A DNA stretch of 64,000 nt from positions 118,302 through 182,301 of the forward strand of contig NZ_VFEV01000007.1 of NCBI RefSeq assembly GCF_007858275.1. The letters are read 5' to 3'. Within the stretch, counting starts at the first letter, position 1, and every line of letters starts with the position of its first letter. The notes below the pieces were generated by a model, which saw only the letters and a list, made by a program, of their open reading frames with translations, ran no database searches and had not been told where the DNA came from. The stretch is from Pseudomonas proteolytica (lineage in GTDB: Bacteria > Pseudomonadota > Gammaproteobacteria > Pseudomonadales > Pseudomonadaceae). The position numbers were made by a program, and so were the translations under genes. Below are positions 36,088-44,656 of this stretch, in pieces.

Positions 36088-36199
36088 ACCCAAACCCGGC
36101 TCCGCCCTCCACCCAACAATCCCCGACATCCCCTCTAGGAGCAAATCCTACAGGGGACTACAATGCCATCCCCACGCCCATGGCTGATCCACCCCCCGC

Positions 36200-37543
36200 A
36201 TGTCGACTTGCTCCGTACACCCACTGCCCTACCACGCCAACCCCGCCGAGTATTTTGCGGCGATCCGCCATGCACCCGGCGCCGTGCTGCTGGACAGCGG
36301 CCGACCGGCCGCCGAGCGTGGTCGTTATGACCTGCTCAGCGCCTGGCCAGAAGTAACACTGGCGGTGTGGCCGGACGAAAGCGGTAGCGATTTTTTACAA
36401 CGGCTGCGGGAAAATCTGACGCTGCTGGGCAAGGCCAGTCTGCCGGCCCCCTATGAACTGCCGTTTGCCGGCGGGTTGATCGGCTACCTGAGCTACGACT
36501 TTGGCCGCCACCTGGAACGACTGCCGCATCAGGCTATCGACGACATCGGCTTGCCCGATGCCCGTTTTGGCCTGTACGCCTGGGCGTTGGTCAGCGACCA
36601 CCAGGCGCGCACCAGTCAACTGGTGTTCCACCCCAAACTGCTGGAAAGCGAACGGCAGCGGCTGCTGACCCTGTTCAGCCAGCCTGCCGTGCACACCCCT
36701 GCCAGTTTCAAGCTGCACACCCGGATGGCTCCGGACCTCAGCGCCGTAGCCTATGAACAGGCCCTGGCTCGTATCCAGGCCTATATCCAGGCCGGTGACT
36801 GCTATCAGGTCAACTTCGCCCAACGCTTTCGCGCAGCGTGCAACGGTGATCCGTGGGTCGCCTATTGCGCCCTGCGCGCAGCGTGCCCAACGCCGTTCTC
36901 CGGCTTCCAGAGCCTGCCGGACGACGGCGCGGTGGTGAGCCTTTCACCGGAGCGTTTCGTGCGGGTCAGCCAGCGCCAGGTGGAAACCCGCCCGATCAAG
37001 GGCACCCGCCCCCGGGGGCTGACGCCTCAAGAAGATGCCGCCAATGCGGCCGAACTCCTGGCCAGCCCCAAGGACCGCGCAGAGAACCTGATGATCGTCG
37101 ATCTGCTGCGCAATGACCTGGGCCGCACCTGCCGCACCGGATCGGTCAAGGTGCCGGAGCTGTTCAGCCTGGAAAGCTACCCGAATGTGCATCACCTGGT
37201 CAGCAGCGTCACCGGTGAACTGGCCGACGACAAAGACGCCCTGGACCTGATCGCCGGCAGTTTCCCGGGCGGCTCGATCACCGGCGCACCGAAGATCCGC
37301 GCGATGCAGATCATCGACGAACTGGAACCGACCCGGCGCGGGCTGTACTGCGGCTCGTTGCTCTACCTGGATGTGCGCGGCGAGATGGACAGCTCCATCG
37401 CCATTCGTAGCCTGCTGGTCAAGGATGGCCAGGTCTGTTGCTGGGGCGGCGGCGGGATCGTCGCGGACTCCGAGTGGCAGGCGGAATATCAGGAATCGAT
37501 GACCAAGGTGCGGGTGTTGCTGGAGACGCTGGAAGGACTGTAA
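36200..37543 (+). CDS. pabB: Aminodeoxychorismate synthase component I
   Basis: A 447-residue chorismate-binding enzyme that makes 4-amino-4-deoxychorismate for folate with a glutaminase partner. Motifs are YQVNFAQRF, SPERFVRV, RPIKGTRPRG, NLMIVDLLRNDLGR and GGSITGAPKIRAM. PIKGT, with the lysine characteristic of PabB, separates it from TrpE. The ATG at 36200 has no good ribosome site, so the N-terminus could differ slightly. Confidence 0.93.
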   Translation: MSTCSVHPLPYHANPAEYFAAIRHAPGAVLLDSGRPAAERGRYDLLSAWPEVTLAVWPDESGSDFLQRLRENLTLLGKASLPAPYELPFAGGLIGYLSYDFGRHLERLPHQAIDDIGLPDARFGLYAWALVSDHQARTSQLVFHPKLLESERQRLLTLFSQPAVHTPASFKLHTRMAPDLSAVAYEQALARIQAYIQAGDCYQVNFAQRFRAACNGDPWVAYCALRAACPTPFSGFQSLPDDGAVVSLSPERFVRVSQRQVETRPIKGTRPRGLTPQEDAANAAELLASPKDRAENLMIVDLLRNDLGRTCRTGSVKVPELFSLESYPNVHHLVSSVTGELADDKDALDLIAGSFPGGSITGAPKIRAMQIIDELEPTRRGLYCGSLLYLDVRGEMDSSIAIRSLLVKDGQVCCWGGGGIVADSEWQAEYQESMTKVRVLLETLEGL

Positions 37544-37768
37544 GCGCACCTCCCAGGGAAAAAACCTGAATCAGAACGGCCGTGGACAGCATCGGGGCGC
37601 AGGGATAGCGTCTCGCTTCGATATTACTTGGCCGTCTGTGAGGGATCACATGGATCGACTGCTTGTTGCCTTTGTCGTTGTATCGCTTGCCGCGTTGAAA
37701 CAAAGCCCATTTCCTACACATCGCGCTCCCTACCAGGACTTGAAAACCCCGGAAGTGACGCCTAACAT

Positions 37769-37783
37769 CTCCCAAATTGGGAG
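37769..37783. promoter_or_regulatory. Palindrome overlapping the higB ribosome-binding site
   Basis: CTCCCAAATTGGGAG is a perfect 7+1+7 inverted repeat ending nine bases before the toxin ATG, and its right arm supplies GGGAGG. It could be the HigA operator for autoregulation, an mRNA hairpin hiding the Shine-Dalgarno sequence, or both. The remaining gap from 37544 shows nothing else that I recognise. Confidence 0.5.
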
Positions 37784-37792
37784 GTTCGATAG

Positions 37793-38095
37793 ATGCGAAT
37801 AATCGCAAGAGCCGCCTTAAGGGAGTTCTGGGAAAGCAGCCCGGCTTATACCGACTCAAAAACACCACTGGTTGAATGGTATCGCCATCTAGAGAAATCC
37901 ACTTATCACACGCCACAGGACCTGAAGAGGGTGCTTCGAACCGCAAGCACGCTCAAAGGAGCAAGGGTCGTGTTCAATATTGGTGGCAATAAGTATCGGG
38001 TGGTTGTGGCGATCGACTATTTGCGGCAGCTGGGTTTCATACGGTTTGTCGGCACCCATGCCCAGTACGACCAGATCAACGCGGAGACTGTGTGA
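37793..38095 (+). CDS. higB: HigB-family type II toxin (mRNA interferase)
   Basis: A 100-residue RelE/HigB-fold toxin. It has the HigB_toxin pattern: ALREFWESSP near the start, VFNIGGNKYRVVVAIDY in the core and FVGTHAQYDQI at the end. HigB cleaves mRNA on the ribosome. The toxin precedes the antitoxin, as is usual for higBA, and TGATG overlaps the antitoxin start. Confidence 0.9.
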   Translation: MRIIARAALREFWESSPAYTDSKTPLVEWYRHLEKSTYHTPQDLKRVLRTASTLKGARVVFNIGGNKYRVVVAIDYLRQLGFIRFVGTHAQYDQINAETV

Positions 38096-38451
38096 TGAAC
38101 ATCAAACCTATTCGTACCCCAGAAGACCTGGCCGCTGCGCTGGCGCGGGTGGATCAGCTGTGGGGGGCAGAGATCGGCTCGCCGGCAGGTGATGAGCTGG
38201 AAATTCTCGCGCTGCTGATCGAAAAATACGAAGACGAACACTTCCCCATGCCGCCTTCCGATCCGGTGGAGGCGATCAAGTTTCGCATGGACCAGATGGG
38301 CCTGACGGCGCGCGACCTGGAGCCCTTTATCGGCTCCAGCGGTCGCGTCTCCGAAGTGCTGAACCACAAGCGCAAGCTGAGCCTGGCCATGATCAAGCGC
38401 CTGCATGAAGGTTTGCGCATTCCTTATGAGCGGTTGTTTGAAGGGGCTTGA
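38095..38451 (+). CDS. higA: HigA-family antitoxin, helix-turn-helix
   Basis: A 118-residue XRE-type antitoxin. The C-terminal helix-turn-helix includes LTARDLEPFIGSSGRVSEVLNHKRKLSLAMIKRLHEGL (split: helix pair about residues 70-110). The N-terminal half would neutralise HigB. The family is the long HigA type also annotated as helix-turn-helix domain-containing antitoxin. A mobile repeat lies only 13 bases after the stop. Confidence 0.88.
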   Translation: MNIKPIRTPEDLAAALARVDQLWGAEIGSPAGDELEILALLIEKYEDEHFPMPPSDPVEAIKFRMDQMGLTARDLEPFIGSSGRVSEVLNHKRKLSLAMIKRLHEGLRIPYERLFEGA

Positions 38452-38464
38452 GGGCCTTATCGCG

Positions 38465-38709
38465 GCATAGGTATCTACACAACTTTCAGAAACTGGCGAT
38501 CTTCCCTGTGGCGAGCGGGCTTGCCCGCGCTGGGCTGCGAAGCAGCCCCAATAAGCCGAATGCATTGTACCAGATACACCGCAGCGGCTGGTTTTGGGGC
38601 TGCTTCGCAGCCCAGCGCGGCGATGCGGCGTTCCGACAAGCCCGCTCGCCACAACTGCGCTATCTGCCTGGATCTAGGTGTTGCGGCAAAGTTGTGTAGA
38701 TACCTATGC
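38465..38709. mobile_element. MITE-like element carrying a REPIN, copy 2
   Basis: A 245-bp element with the same ends as copy 1 (GCATAGGTATCTACACAA and its inverse). It is flanked by perfect 8-bp duplications TTATCGCG (38457-38464 and 38710-38717). The REPIN inside spans 38508-38652 and differs from copy 1 mainly in its central arm. The 43-bp left and 57-bp right shoulders are nearly identical between copies, which defines them as the mobile unit. Confidence 0.88.
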
Positions 38710-38713
38710 TTAT

Positions 38714-38786
38714 CGCGGGCAAGCCCGCTCCCACATTTTTGCCCTGCAAACACAGTCGAAAATGTGGGAGCGAGCTTGCTCGCGAT
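38714..38786. repeat. REP pair next to MITE copy 2
   Basis: GCGGGCAAGCCCGCTCCCAC (from 38714) is followed, about 30 bases later, by GTGGGAGCGAGCTTGCTCGC. The two form an inverted REP pair in the opposite order to the prp copies. The MITE's target duplication overlaps its left arm. Confidence 0.85.
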
Positions 38787-38811
38787 GAGGCAATGAGCCT
38801 CGCTAAATCAC

Positions 38812-39429
38812 TTACAGGCTCAACGAACGATTCGACGCCTTGATGAACTCCCGCTTCAAGTCCTCAAAGGTATGCACCGCCGGGAATTGCGGGAACTCGC
38901 GAATCACATTCTCCGGCGCATGGAACAGAATCCCACGATCGGCCTCACCCAGCATGGTGGTGTCGTTGTACGAATCACCCGCAGCAATGACCCGGTAGTA
39001 CAGGGTCTTGAAGGCCAGCACCGACTGGCGCTTGGGGTCTTTCTGGCGCAGTTGATAGCTCACCACCCGATCGTTTTCATCGGTAATCAAGCGATGGCAA
39101 AGCAGGGTCGGGAAGCCCAGTTGACGCATCAACGGCTGGGAGAACTCATAGAAGGTGTCCGACAGGATCACCACCTGGAAGCGCTCGCGCAGCCAATCGA
39201 CGAACTCGATGGCACCTTCCAGCGGCTTGAGGGTGGCGATCACTTCCTGGATATCCGACAGTTTCAAGCCGTGCTCGTCGAGAATCCGCAGGCGCTGCTT
39301 CATCAATACGTCGTAGTCAGGAATGTCCCGGGTGGTAGCCCGCAAGGATTCAATACCGGTTTTTTCAGCGAAGGCGATCCAGATTTCCGGAACCAGCACC
39401 CCTTCCAGGTCGAGACAGGCAATTTCCAC
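38812..39429 (-). CDS. thrH: Phosphoserine phosphatase / homoserine phosphotransferase
   Basis: A 205-residue HAD-family enzyme, with the motif I region EIACLDLEGVLVPE (DxE form typical of ThrH), a serine/threonine motif in VVILSDTFYEF and GDSYNDTTML near the end. It dephosphorylates phosphoserine and can transfer the phosphate to homoserine. The start is GTG at 39429 with GGGAG six bases upstream; longer starts lack a ribosome site. Confidence 0.92.
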   Translation of the reverse strand: MEIACLDLEGVLVPEIWIAFAEKTGIESLRATTRDIPDYDVLMKQRLRILDEHGLKLSDIQEVIATLKPLEGAIEFVDWLRERFQVVILSDTFYEFSQPLMRQLGFPTLLCHRLITDENDRVVSYQLRQKDPKRQSVLAFKTLYYRVIAAGDSYNDTTMLGEADRGILFHAPENVIREFPQFPAVHTFEDLKREFIKASNRSLSL

Positions 39430-39583
39430 AAGACACTCCCATTTTGATTTTTTTTCAGTTGAGCGAGTAAAAGGACTGCCGAACTCTAGCGATTCGCGCT
39501 GGCCGCCGCAACGCAGAGCGGATTTTGTTAACATCCCACTCCTATAGAGCGCTCAGCGCCACTGACCTGTAGGAACCGTCCTG

Positions 39584-40318
39584 ATGAACCAAGCCTTCGA
39601 CGTCGCTGAACTCGCCGCGACCTATGCCAACAAGTCCGCCCAGGACATCCTCAAGCTGGCGTTCAGCCAGTTCGGCGATGACCTGTGGATTTCCTTCAGC
39701 GGTGCCGAGGACGTGGTGCTGGTGGATATGGCCTGGAAGCTGAATAAAAACGTCAAGGTCTTCAGCCTCGACACCGGCCGCCTGCATCCGGAGACCTACC
39801 GGTTTATCGAGCAGGTGCGCGACTTCTACAAAATCGATATCGAGTTGATCTCGCCGGACCAGAGCAAGCTGGAACCCTTCGTCAAGGAGAAGGGCCTGTT
39901 CAGCTTCTACAAGGACGGCCATGGCGAATGCTGCGGCGTGCGCAAGATCGAACCGCTGCGCCGCAAACTCTCCGGCGTCAGCGCCTGGGCCACCGGCCAG
40001 CGCCGCGACCAGAGCCCCGGCACCCGCAGCCAGGTGGCGGCCCTGGAAGTCGACACGGCGTTCTCCACGCCGGAACGCCCCCTCTACAAATTCAACCCGC
40101 TGGCACAAATGACCAGTGAAGAGATCTGGGGCTATATCCGCATGCTGGAGCTGCCCTACAACAGCCTGCACGAGCGCGGCTTTATCAGCATCGGCTGCGA
40201 GCCGTGCACTCGCCCGGTGTTGCCGAACCAGCATGAGCGCGAAGGCCGTTGGTGGTGGGAAGAAGCAACCCAGAAGGAATGCGGGCTGCATGCGGGGAAT
40301 ATCATCAGCAAGGCCTGA
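39584..40318 (+). CDS. cysH: Adenylyl-sulfate (APS/PAPS) reductase
   Basis: A 244-residue assimilatory sulfonucleotide reductase that makes sulfite from APS. The P-loop-like [10 protein letters not shown], the cluster cysteines in GECCGVRK and [11 protein letters not shown], and the catalytic cysteine in the C-terminal ECGLH are all present. The two Cys pairs indicate a [4Fe-4S] APS reductase of the plant/Pseudomonas type. Confidence 0.95.
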   Translation: MNQAFDVAELAATYANKSAQDILKLAFSQFGDDLWISFSGAEDVVLVDMAWKLNKNVKVFSLDTGRLHPETYRFIEQVRDFYKIDIELISPDQSKLEPFVKEKGLFSFYKDGHGECCGVRKIEPLRRKLSGVSAWATGQRRDQSPGTRSQVAALEVDTAFSTPERPLYKFNPLAQMTSEEIWGYIRMLELPYNSLHERGFISIGCEPCTRPVLPNQHEREGRWWWEEATQKECGLHAGNIISKA

Positions 40319-40345
40319 AACCGGCTCCCTCCGATATAGCGCTGT

Positions 40346-40365
40346 GTGGCGAGCCCGCTCGCCAC
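40346..40365. repeat. Collapsed REP palindrome
   Basis: GTGGCGAGCCCGCTCGCCAC is a 20-bp palindrome, as if a REPIN had lost its whole centre. From here to 40759 the DNA is AT-rich; apart from a possible promoter near 40630 I see no gene or repeat. Confidence 0.7.
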
Positions 40366-40629
40366 AACAAGCCGCACATTTCATTCACCCCGCCGAAAAA
40401 TCCCGTACACAATATTGTCACTAACAGTGCCATTTTTGTGTGCACTTCAATTATTTCGCACCGAAAAGTTACACCCCACTTCGGCCAACTTCCTACATCC
40501 TCCACACCTACATTCCCGCAATAAAATAAATACCTGTTCAAATGGTCAATTTATAGTTGTTTAAATTCAGCTATTTATTAATAGAACTTGCAAAAACGAA
40601 ATTAGCCCAGCTTTTGATAGATAAAAACC

Positions 40630-40645
40630 TGGCACACAAGTGGCT
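40630..40645 (+). promoter_or_regulatory. Possible sigma-54 promoter of the NCS1/racemase pair
   Basis: TGGCACACAAGTGGCT has GG (40631-40632) and GC (40643-40644) at the required 10-base spacing, with a good -24 and an imperfect -12 element. A nitrogen-controlled promoter would suit a hydantoin or purine-derivative transporter. It would give a leader of about 100 bases. Confidence 0.4.
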
Positions 40646-40759
40646 AAGGGAGTTGAAGTCTTTGTATACAACTTCAACAACAACCTTCATACACTTTGTG
40701 TCCGCATGCCAGGCGCCCTGCAACCCAGCGCCTGCTGCAGATGCCAGGAGCCTGCCGGA

Positions 40760-42289
40760 ATGCGCACCACTCTCTCCAATAATCTCGCACTGGATCTGCC
40801 CTCCTCCACAGCCAGCCCCACGGCCGCAAACCCCGGCCCGCTGGTGCTCAGCCCACGCCTGCACAACAAGGACCTGGCGCCCACCAAGGTCGAAGGCCGG
40901 CGCTGGGGTGGCTATAGCATCTTTGCCTTGTGGACCAACGATGTGCACAACATCGCCAACTATTCCTTCGCCATCGGCTTGTACGCCCTGGGCCTGGGTG
41001 GCTGGCAGATTCTGTTGTCACTGGGGATCGGCGCGGCGCTGGTGTATTTCTTCATGAACTTGTCGGGTTACATGGGCCAGAAAACCGGTGTGCCGTTTCC
41101 GGTGATCAGCCGTATCAGTTTCGGCATTCATGGCGCACAGATTCCCGCGCTGATCCGCGCAGTCATTGCCATCGCCTGGTTTGGTATCCAGACCTACCTG
41201 GCCTCGGTGGTATTCCGGGTACTGTTGGTGGCGATTCATCCAGGATTCGCCGACTACGACCACAACGCGATCCTCGGCCTCTCAACCCTGGGCTGGGCGT
41301 GTTTTGTGATCATCTGGTTCGTGCAACTGGTGATCCTGGCCTACGGCATGGAAATGGTCCGCCGCTACGAAGGCTTTGCCGGCCCGGTGATCCTGCTGAC
41401 TGTTGCGGCGCTGGCCGGTTGGATGTACTTCCAGGCTGGCGGCAATATCGCCTGGTCAATCCGCGAGCCCCTGAGCGGTGGCGAGATGTGGCGCAATATC
41501 TTTGCCGGTGGCGCCTTGTGGTTGGCGATATACGGCACCCTGATCCTCAACTTCTGCGACTTCGCCCGTTCATCGCCCTGCCGCAAGACCATCCAGGTCG
41601 GCAACTTCTGGGGCCTGCCGGTGAACATCCTGGTGTTCGCGATCATCACCGTGCTGTTGTGCGGCGGGCAGTTCCAACTCAATGGCCAGGTGATCGAAAG
41701 CCCGACCCAGATCATCGCGGCCATTCCCAATACCTTCTTCCTGGTGCTGGGATGCCTGGCATTCCTGATCGTCACCGTGGCGGTGAACATCATGGCCAAC
41801 TTCGTTGCCCCGGCCTTTGTATTGAGCAACCTGGCGCCCAAATACCTGAACTTCCGCCGCGCCGGGCTGATCAGCGCGTTTCTCGCCGTGCTCATCCTGC
41901 CGTGGAACCTCTACAACAGCCCGCTGGTGATTGTGTACTTCCTCTCCGGCCTGGGCGCCCTGCTGGGCCCGCTGTATGGGGTGATCATGGTGGATTACTG
42001 GTTGGTCCGTAAGGGCCGGATCGACGTGCCGCAGTTGCACAGCGAAGATCCCAACGGCGCGTATTACTACAGCCGCGGGGTCAACCTGCGGGCGGTGGCT
42101 GCGTTTGTCCCGGCCGCGGTGATTGCCATTGTGCTGGCCCTGCTACCGGGTTTTGCCAGCGTCTCACCGTTCTCGTGGCTGTTTGGCGCCGGCATTGCCG
42201 GGATGCTGTATTGGCTGATCGCCAAGCGCCAGCCGTTCTATGCCGATATCAGCGGCGAGAGCATCGCTGTCGACAACGTCAGCCATTGA
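40760..42289 (+). CDS. NCS1-family nucleobase/hydantoin/allantoin:cation symporter
   Basis: A 509-residue inner-membrane transporter with about twelve helices. The NCS1 features are NKDLAPTKVEGRRWGGYSIFALWTNDVHNI-like N-terminus (NxDLxP and the W-x-x-N-D-V/H helix) and FVAPAFVLSNLAPKYLNFRRAG in the later half. Family substrates include hydantoins, allantoin, uracil and cytosine. The racemase 14 bases downstream points to a hydantoin or allantoin. The ATG at 40760 follows AGGAG. Confidence 0.9.
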   Translation: MRTTLSNNLALDLPSSTASPTAANPGPLVLSPRLHNKDLAPTKVEGRRWGGYSIFALWTNDVHNIANYSFAIGLYALGLGGWQILLSLGIGAALVYFFMNLSGYMGQKTGVPFPVISRISFGIHGAQIPALIRAVIAIAWFGIQTYLASVVFRVLLVAIHPGFADYDHNAILGLSTLGWACFVIIWFVQLVILAYGMEMVRRYEGFAGPVILLTVAALAGWMYFQAGGNIAWSIREPLSGGEMWRNIFAGGALWLAIYGTLILNFCDFARSSPCRKTIQVGNFWGLPVNILVFAIITVLLCGGQFQLNGQVIESPTQIIAAIPNTFFLVLGCLAFLIVTVAVNIMANFVAPAFVLSNLAPKYLNFRRAGLISAFLAVLILPWNLYNSPLVIVYFLSGLGALLGPLYGVIMVDYWLVRKGRIDVPQLHSEDPNGAYYYSRGVNLRAVAAFVPAAVIAIVLALLPGFASVSPFSWLFGAGIAGMLYWLIAKRQPFYADISGESIAVDNVSH

Positions 42290-42303
42290 TCAAGGAGCAT
42301 TCC

Positions 42304-43032
42304 ATGCGCATTCTCGTCGTCAACGTCAACACCACCGAATCCATCACCGAAGCCATCGCCCAGCAGGCCCGCAGCGTGGCGGCGGCGGGCACCGAAATTG
42401 TCGGGCTGACGCCGTTTTTCGGCGCCGAATCGGTAGAAGGCAATTTCGAAAGCTACCTGGCGGCCATCGCGGTGATGGACCGGGTGATGGCCTACGATCA
42501 GCCATTCGATGCGGTCATCCAGGCCGGTTATGGCGAACATGGCCGCGAAGGCCTGCAAGAATTGTTGAACGTGCCGGTAGTAGATATCACCGATGCCGCC
42601 GCCAGCACCGCCATGTTTCTCGGCCATGCTTACTCAGTGGTTACCACCCTGGACCGCACGGTGCCGTTGATCGAAGACCGGCTCAAGCTTTCCGGGCTGT
42701 ATGAGCGCTGCGCCTCGGTGCGGGCCAGCGGTATGGCGGTGCTGGAACTGGAGGAACACCCGTTGCGAGCCATGGAAGCCATCGTGCGCCAGGCCGAGCT
42801 GGCCATCAGCGAAGACAAGGCCGAAGTGATCTGCCTGGGTTGCGGCGGCATGGCCGGGCTGGATGAACAGATCCGCCAGCGCACCGGGGTGCCAGTGGTG
42901 GATGGCGTGACCGCCGCCGTAACCCTGGCCGAAGCACTGGTGAGGCTGGGGTTGTCGACTTCGAAGGTGCGCACCTATGCGCCCCCCCGGCCAAAGAGCA
43001 TCATCGGTTGGCCGGGCAGGTTCGCACGCTGA
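42304..43032 (+). CDS. Asp/Glu/hydantoin racemase family protein
   Basis: A 242-residue member of the hydantoin/allantoin racemase family, beginning MRILVVNVNTTESITEAI. The second catalytic-type cysteine is present in CLGCGGMAGL (C180). The first, usually in ACFGD, is replaced: the equivalent segment reads QAGYGEHG (G75). True two-base racemisation may therefore be lost or use another residue, and an isomerase or decarboxylase-like role is possible. It is coupled to the NCS1 transporter (AAGGAG before the ATG). Confidence 0.82.
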   Translation: MRILVVNVNTTESITEAIAQQARSVAAAGTEIVGLTPFFGAESVEGNFESYLAAIAVMDRVMAYDQPFDAVIQAGYGEHGREGLQELLNVPVVDITDAAASTAMFLGHAYSVVTTLDRTVPLIEDRLKLSGLYERCASVRASGMAVLELEEHPLRAMEAIVRQAELAISEDKAEVICLGCGGMAGLDEQIRQRTGVPVVDGVTAAVTLAEALVRLGLSTSKVRTYAPPRPKSIIGWPGRFAR

Positions 43033-43046
43033 ATCGCCGATTTCGG

Positions 43047-43526
43047 TCAGTTCAAGACGTCATTGAGCACTTCATAAATGATCCCGGTGGCAATCGTCAC
43101 CAGGATCAGGTCGGTGCCCGCCTGCTGCCATTCGTAGCCGTCGTAATGGGGCAACCGCCCCAACAGGCGTCCATCGAGCTTCTTGGCAATCCCCGGTGGC
43201 AGGGGTTTGCCCCGGGCGAGGTTTTTCTGGATGCCCGGCGGCAGGGACGAACCACCGCGCCAGTAGTCGCGGTTGTCACCGAGGATTACCCGCACGCCCC
43301 CGATGTCAATTTGCGGGCCATTGTAATGGGCTCCCGCGCCCTTCTTGCCTCCACCCTGGCCCTGATTACCCTGGCCGCCCTTATTGCCATGGGCACTGCC
43401 TTTGTCCTTGCCGTTGCCGTTGCCGTTGCCGGGATCGGGATCGGGATCGGGATCGGCCAACAGCGTCGGGGAGCCTGCAATCATCGCCAAGCTGGTAAAT
43501 ACGAGTAAAGCGCGTGATATGGACAT
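43047..43526 (-). CDS. CigR-like exported protein
   Basis: A 159-residue protein with an N-terminal signal sequence, then a low-complexity DPDPDPDPGNGNGNG and GGQGNQGQGGGKKG region. A conserved-looking C-terminal block has LPPGIQKNLARGKPLPPGIAKKL, which I recognise from the CigR (anti-virulence regulator) family, and ends in a hydrophobic helix. The function in Pseudomonas is unknown. Start 43526 is preferred over an upstream TTG. Confidence 0.7.
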   Translation of the reverse strand: MSISRALLVFTSLAMIAGSPTLLADPDPDPDPGNGNGNGKDKGSAHGNKGGQGNQGQGGGKKGAGAHYNGPQIDIGGVRVILGDNRDYWRGGSSLPPGIQKNLARGKPLPPGIAKKLDGRLLGRLPHYDGYEWQQAGTDLILVTIATGIIYEVLNDVLN

Positions 43527-43605
43527 GATCCGTCTCGACAGTCGCAAGCCCCATTGGCTCGTATCAGCTTAGAACAGTAGTGGGTAACACGTTCAGTGGC
43601 GAGCG

Positions 43606-44529
43606 CTAAACCGCACTGAAGCGCTGCGCTAACTGCTGCTGGGCAAACTGCTCGAGGATGAAATCAACAAACACTCGGGTCTTGCCCGGCAGCAGTTTGT
43701 GCTCGGCGTAATACAGGGAGATGTTGCCGTCATCCACGTACCAGTCGGGCAACACCCGCACCACGGCGCCACTGTCCAGAAACGGCACGGCCATCGGCAT
43801 GCTGACCAGGGCAATGCCCAGGCCTTGGGTGCAGGCACAGCACGCGGCTTCGGAGTCGCCCATGGTCATGCGTGGCTTGAGCATCAACGGCCGCTGTTCG
43901 CGGGCGCGGTTGCTCAATTGCCAGGTCCGCACGCGGCCGGTTTGCGGCGAACGGATCAGGATGCCGTTGCACAGCGCCAGGTCTTCGGGAGCACGCACGG
44001 GCAGGCGTTGCGCCAGGTAATCGGGCGAGGCCACCAGAATCCGGTGAGCGGGGGTCAACTTGCGTGCGACCACGCCCTGGGGCAGCTCGAACCCGCCGCC
44101 GATGGCCGCGTCAAAACCCTGGCCGATCAGGTCGACCTGGCGATTATCAAAATGCCAGTCAGGGCTGATATCGGGAAACCGCCGCAGGAACTCTGCCAGC
44201 AGCGGTACCACATAGCGGTTGCCGAATACCGTACCCATACTGACTTTGAGCGTGCCCACGGGCCGGCCTTCAGCGCTGGCTAGGTTGGCCACGGCATTCT
44301 GGATAGTGGTGAGACTGGCGCTGACCTCTTGCAGGAACAACTTGCCGGCTTCGGTCAATGTCAGGCGCCGGGTGCTGCGCTGGAACAGCCGCACGCCCAG
44401 GCGTGCCTCCAGCTTGGCGACGCTCTTGCCGACAGCCGCCGGCGTCAGGCTCAGGTGCCGGGCCGCTTCGGCAAAGCTACCGCCTTCGGCGCTGCGCACG
44501 AAGCATTCGATACTGCCGAAGCTCTCCAT
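43606..44529 (-). CDS. LysR-family transcriptional regulator
   Basis: A 307-residue LysR regulator. The N-terminal helix-turn-helix is SFAEAARHLSLTPAAVGKSVAKLEARLG, followed by the substrate-binding domain. It is divergent from the SDR gene at 44657, with 127 bp between, and probably controls it. The ligand is unknown. Confidence 0.92.
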   Translation of the reverse strand: MESFGSIECFVRSAEGGSFAEAARHLSLTPAAVGKSVAKLEARLGVRLFQRSTRRLTLTEAGKLFLQEVSASLTTIQNAVANLASAEGRPVGTLKVSMGTVFGNRYVVPLLAEFLRRFPDISPDWHFDNRQVDLIGQGFDAAIGGGFELPQGVVARKLTPAHRILVASPDYLAQRLPVRAPEDLALCNGILIRSPQTGRVRTWQLSNRAREQRPLMLKPRMTMGDSEAACCACTQGLGIALVSMPMAVPFLDSGAVVRVLPDWYVDDGNISLYYAEHKLLPGKTRVFVDFILEQFAQQQLAQRFSAV

Positions 44530-44656
44530 ACCACCTCACTCTAAACTTTTGGTTTACACAGACTATAGCAATCACGGCCTACCGGGACCGGCCAGTGCGG
44601 TCGATACTCGCCTGCAACAACGCGGCAACCCTGCCTCGAATGATCTGGAGATCGAC

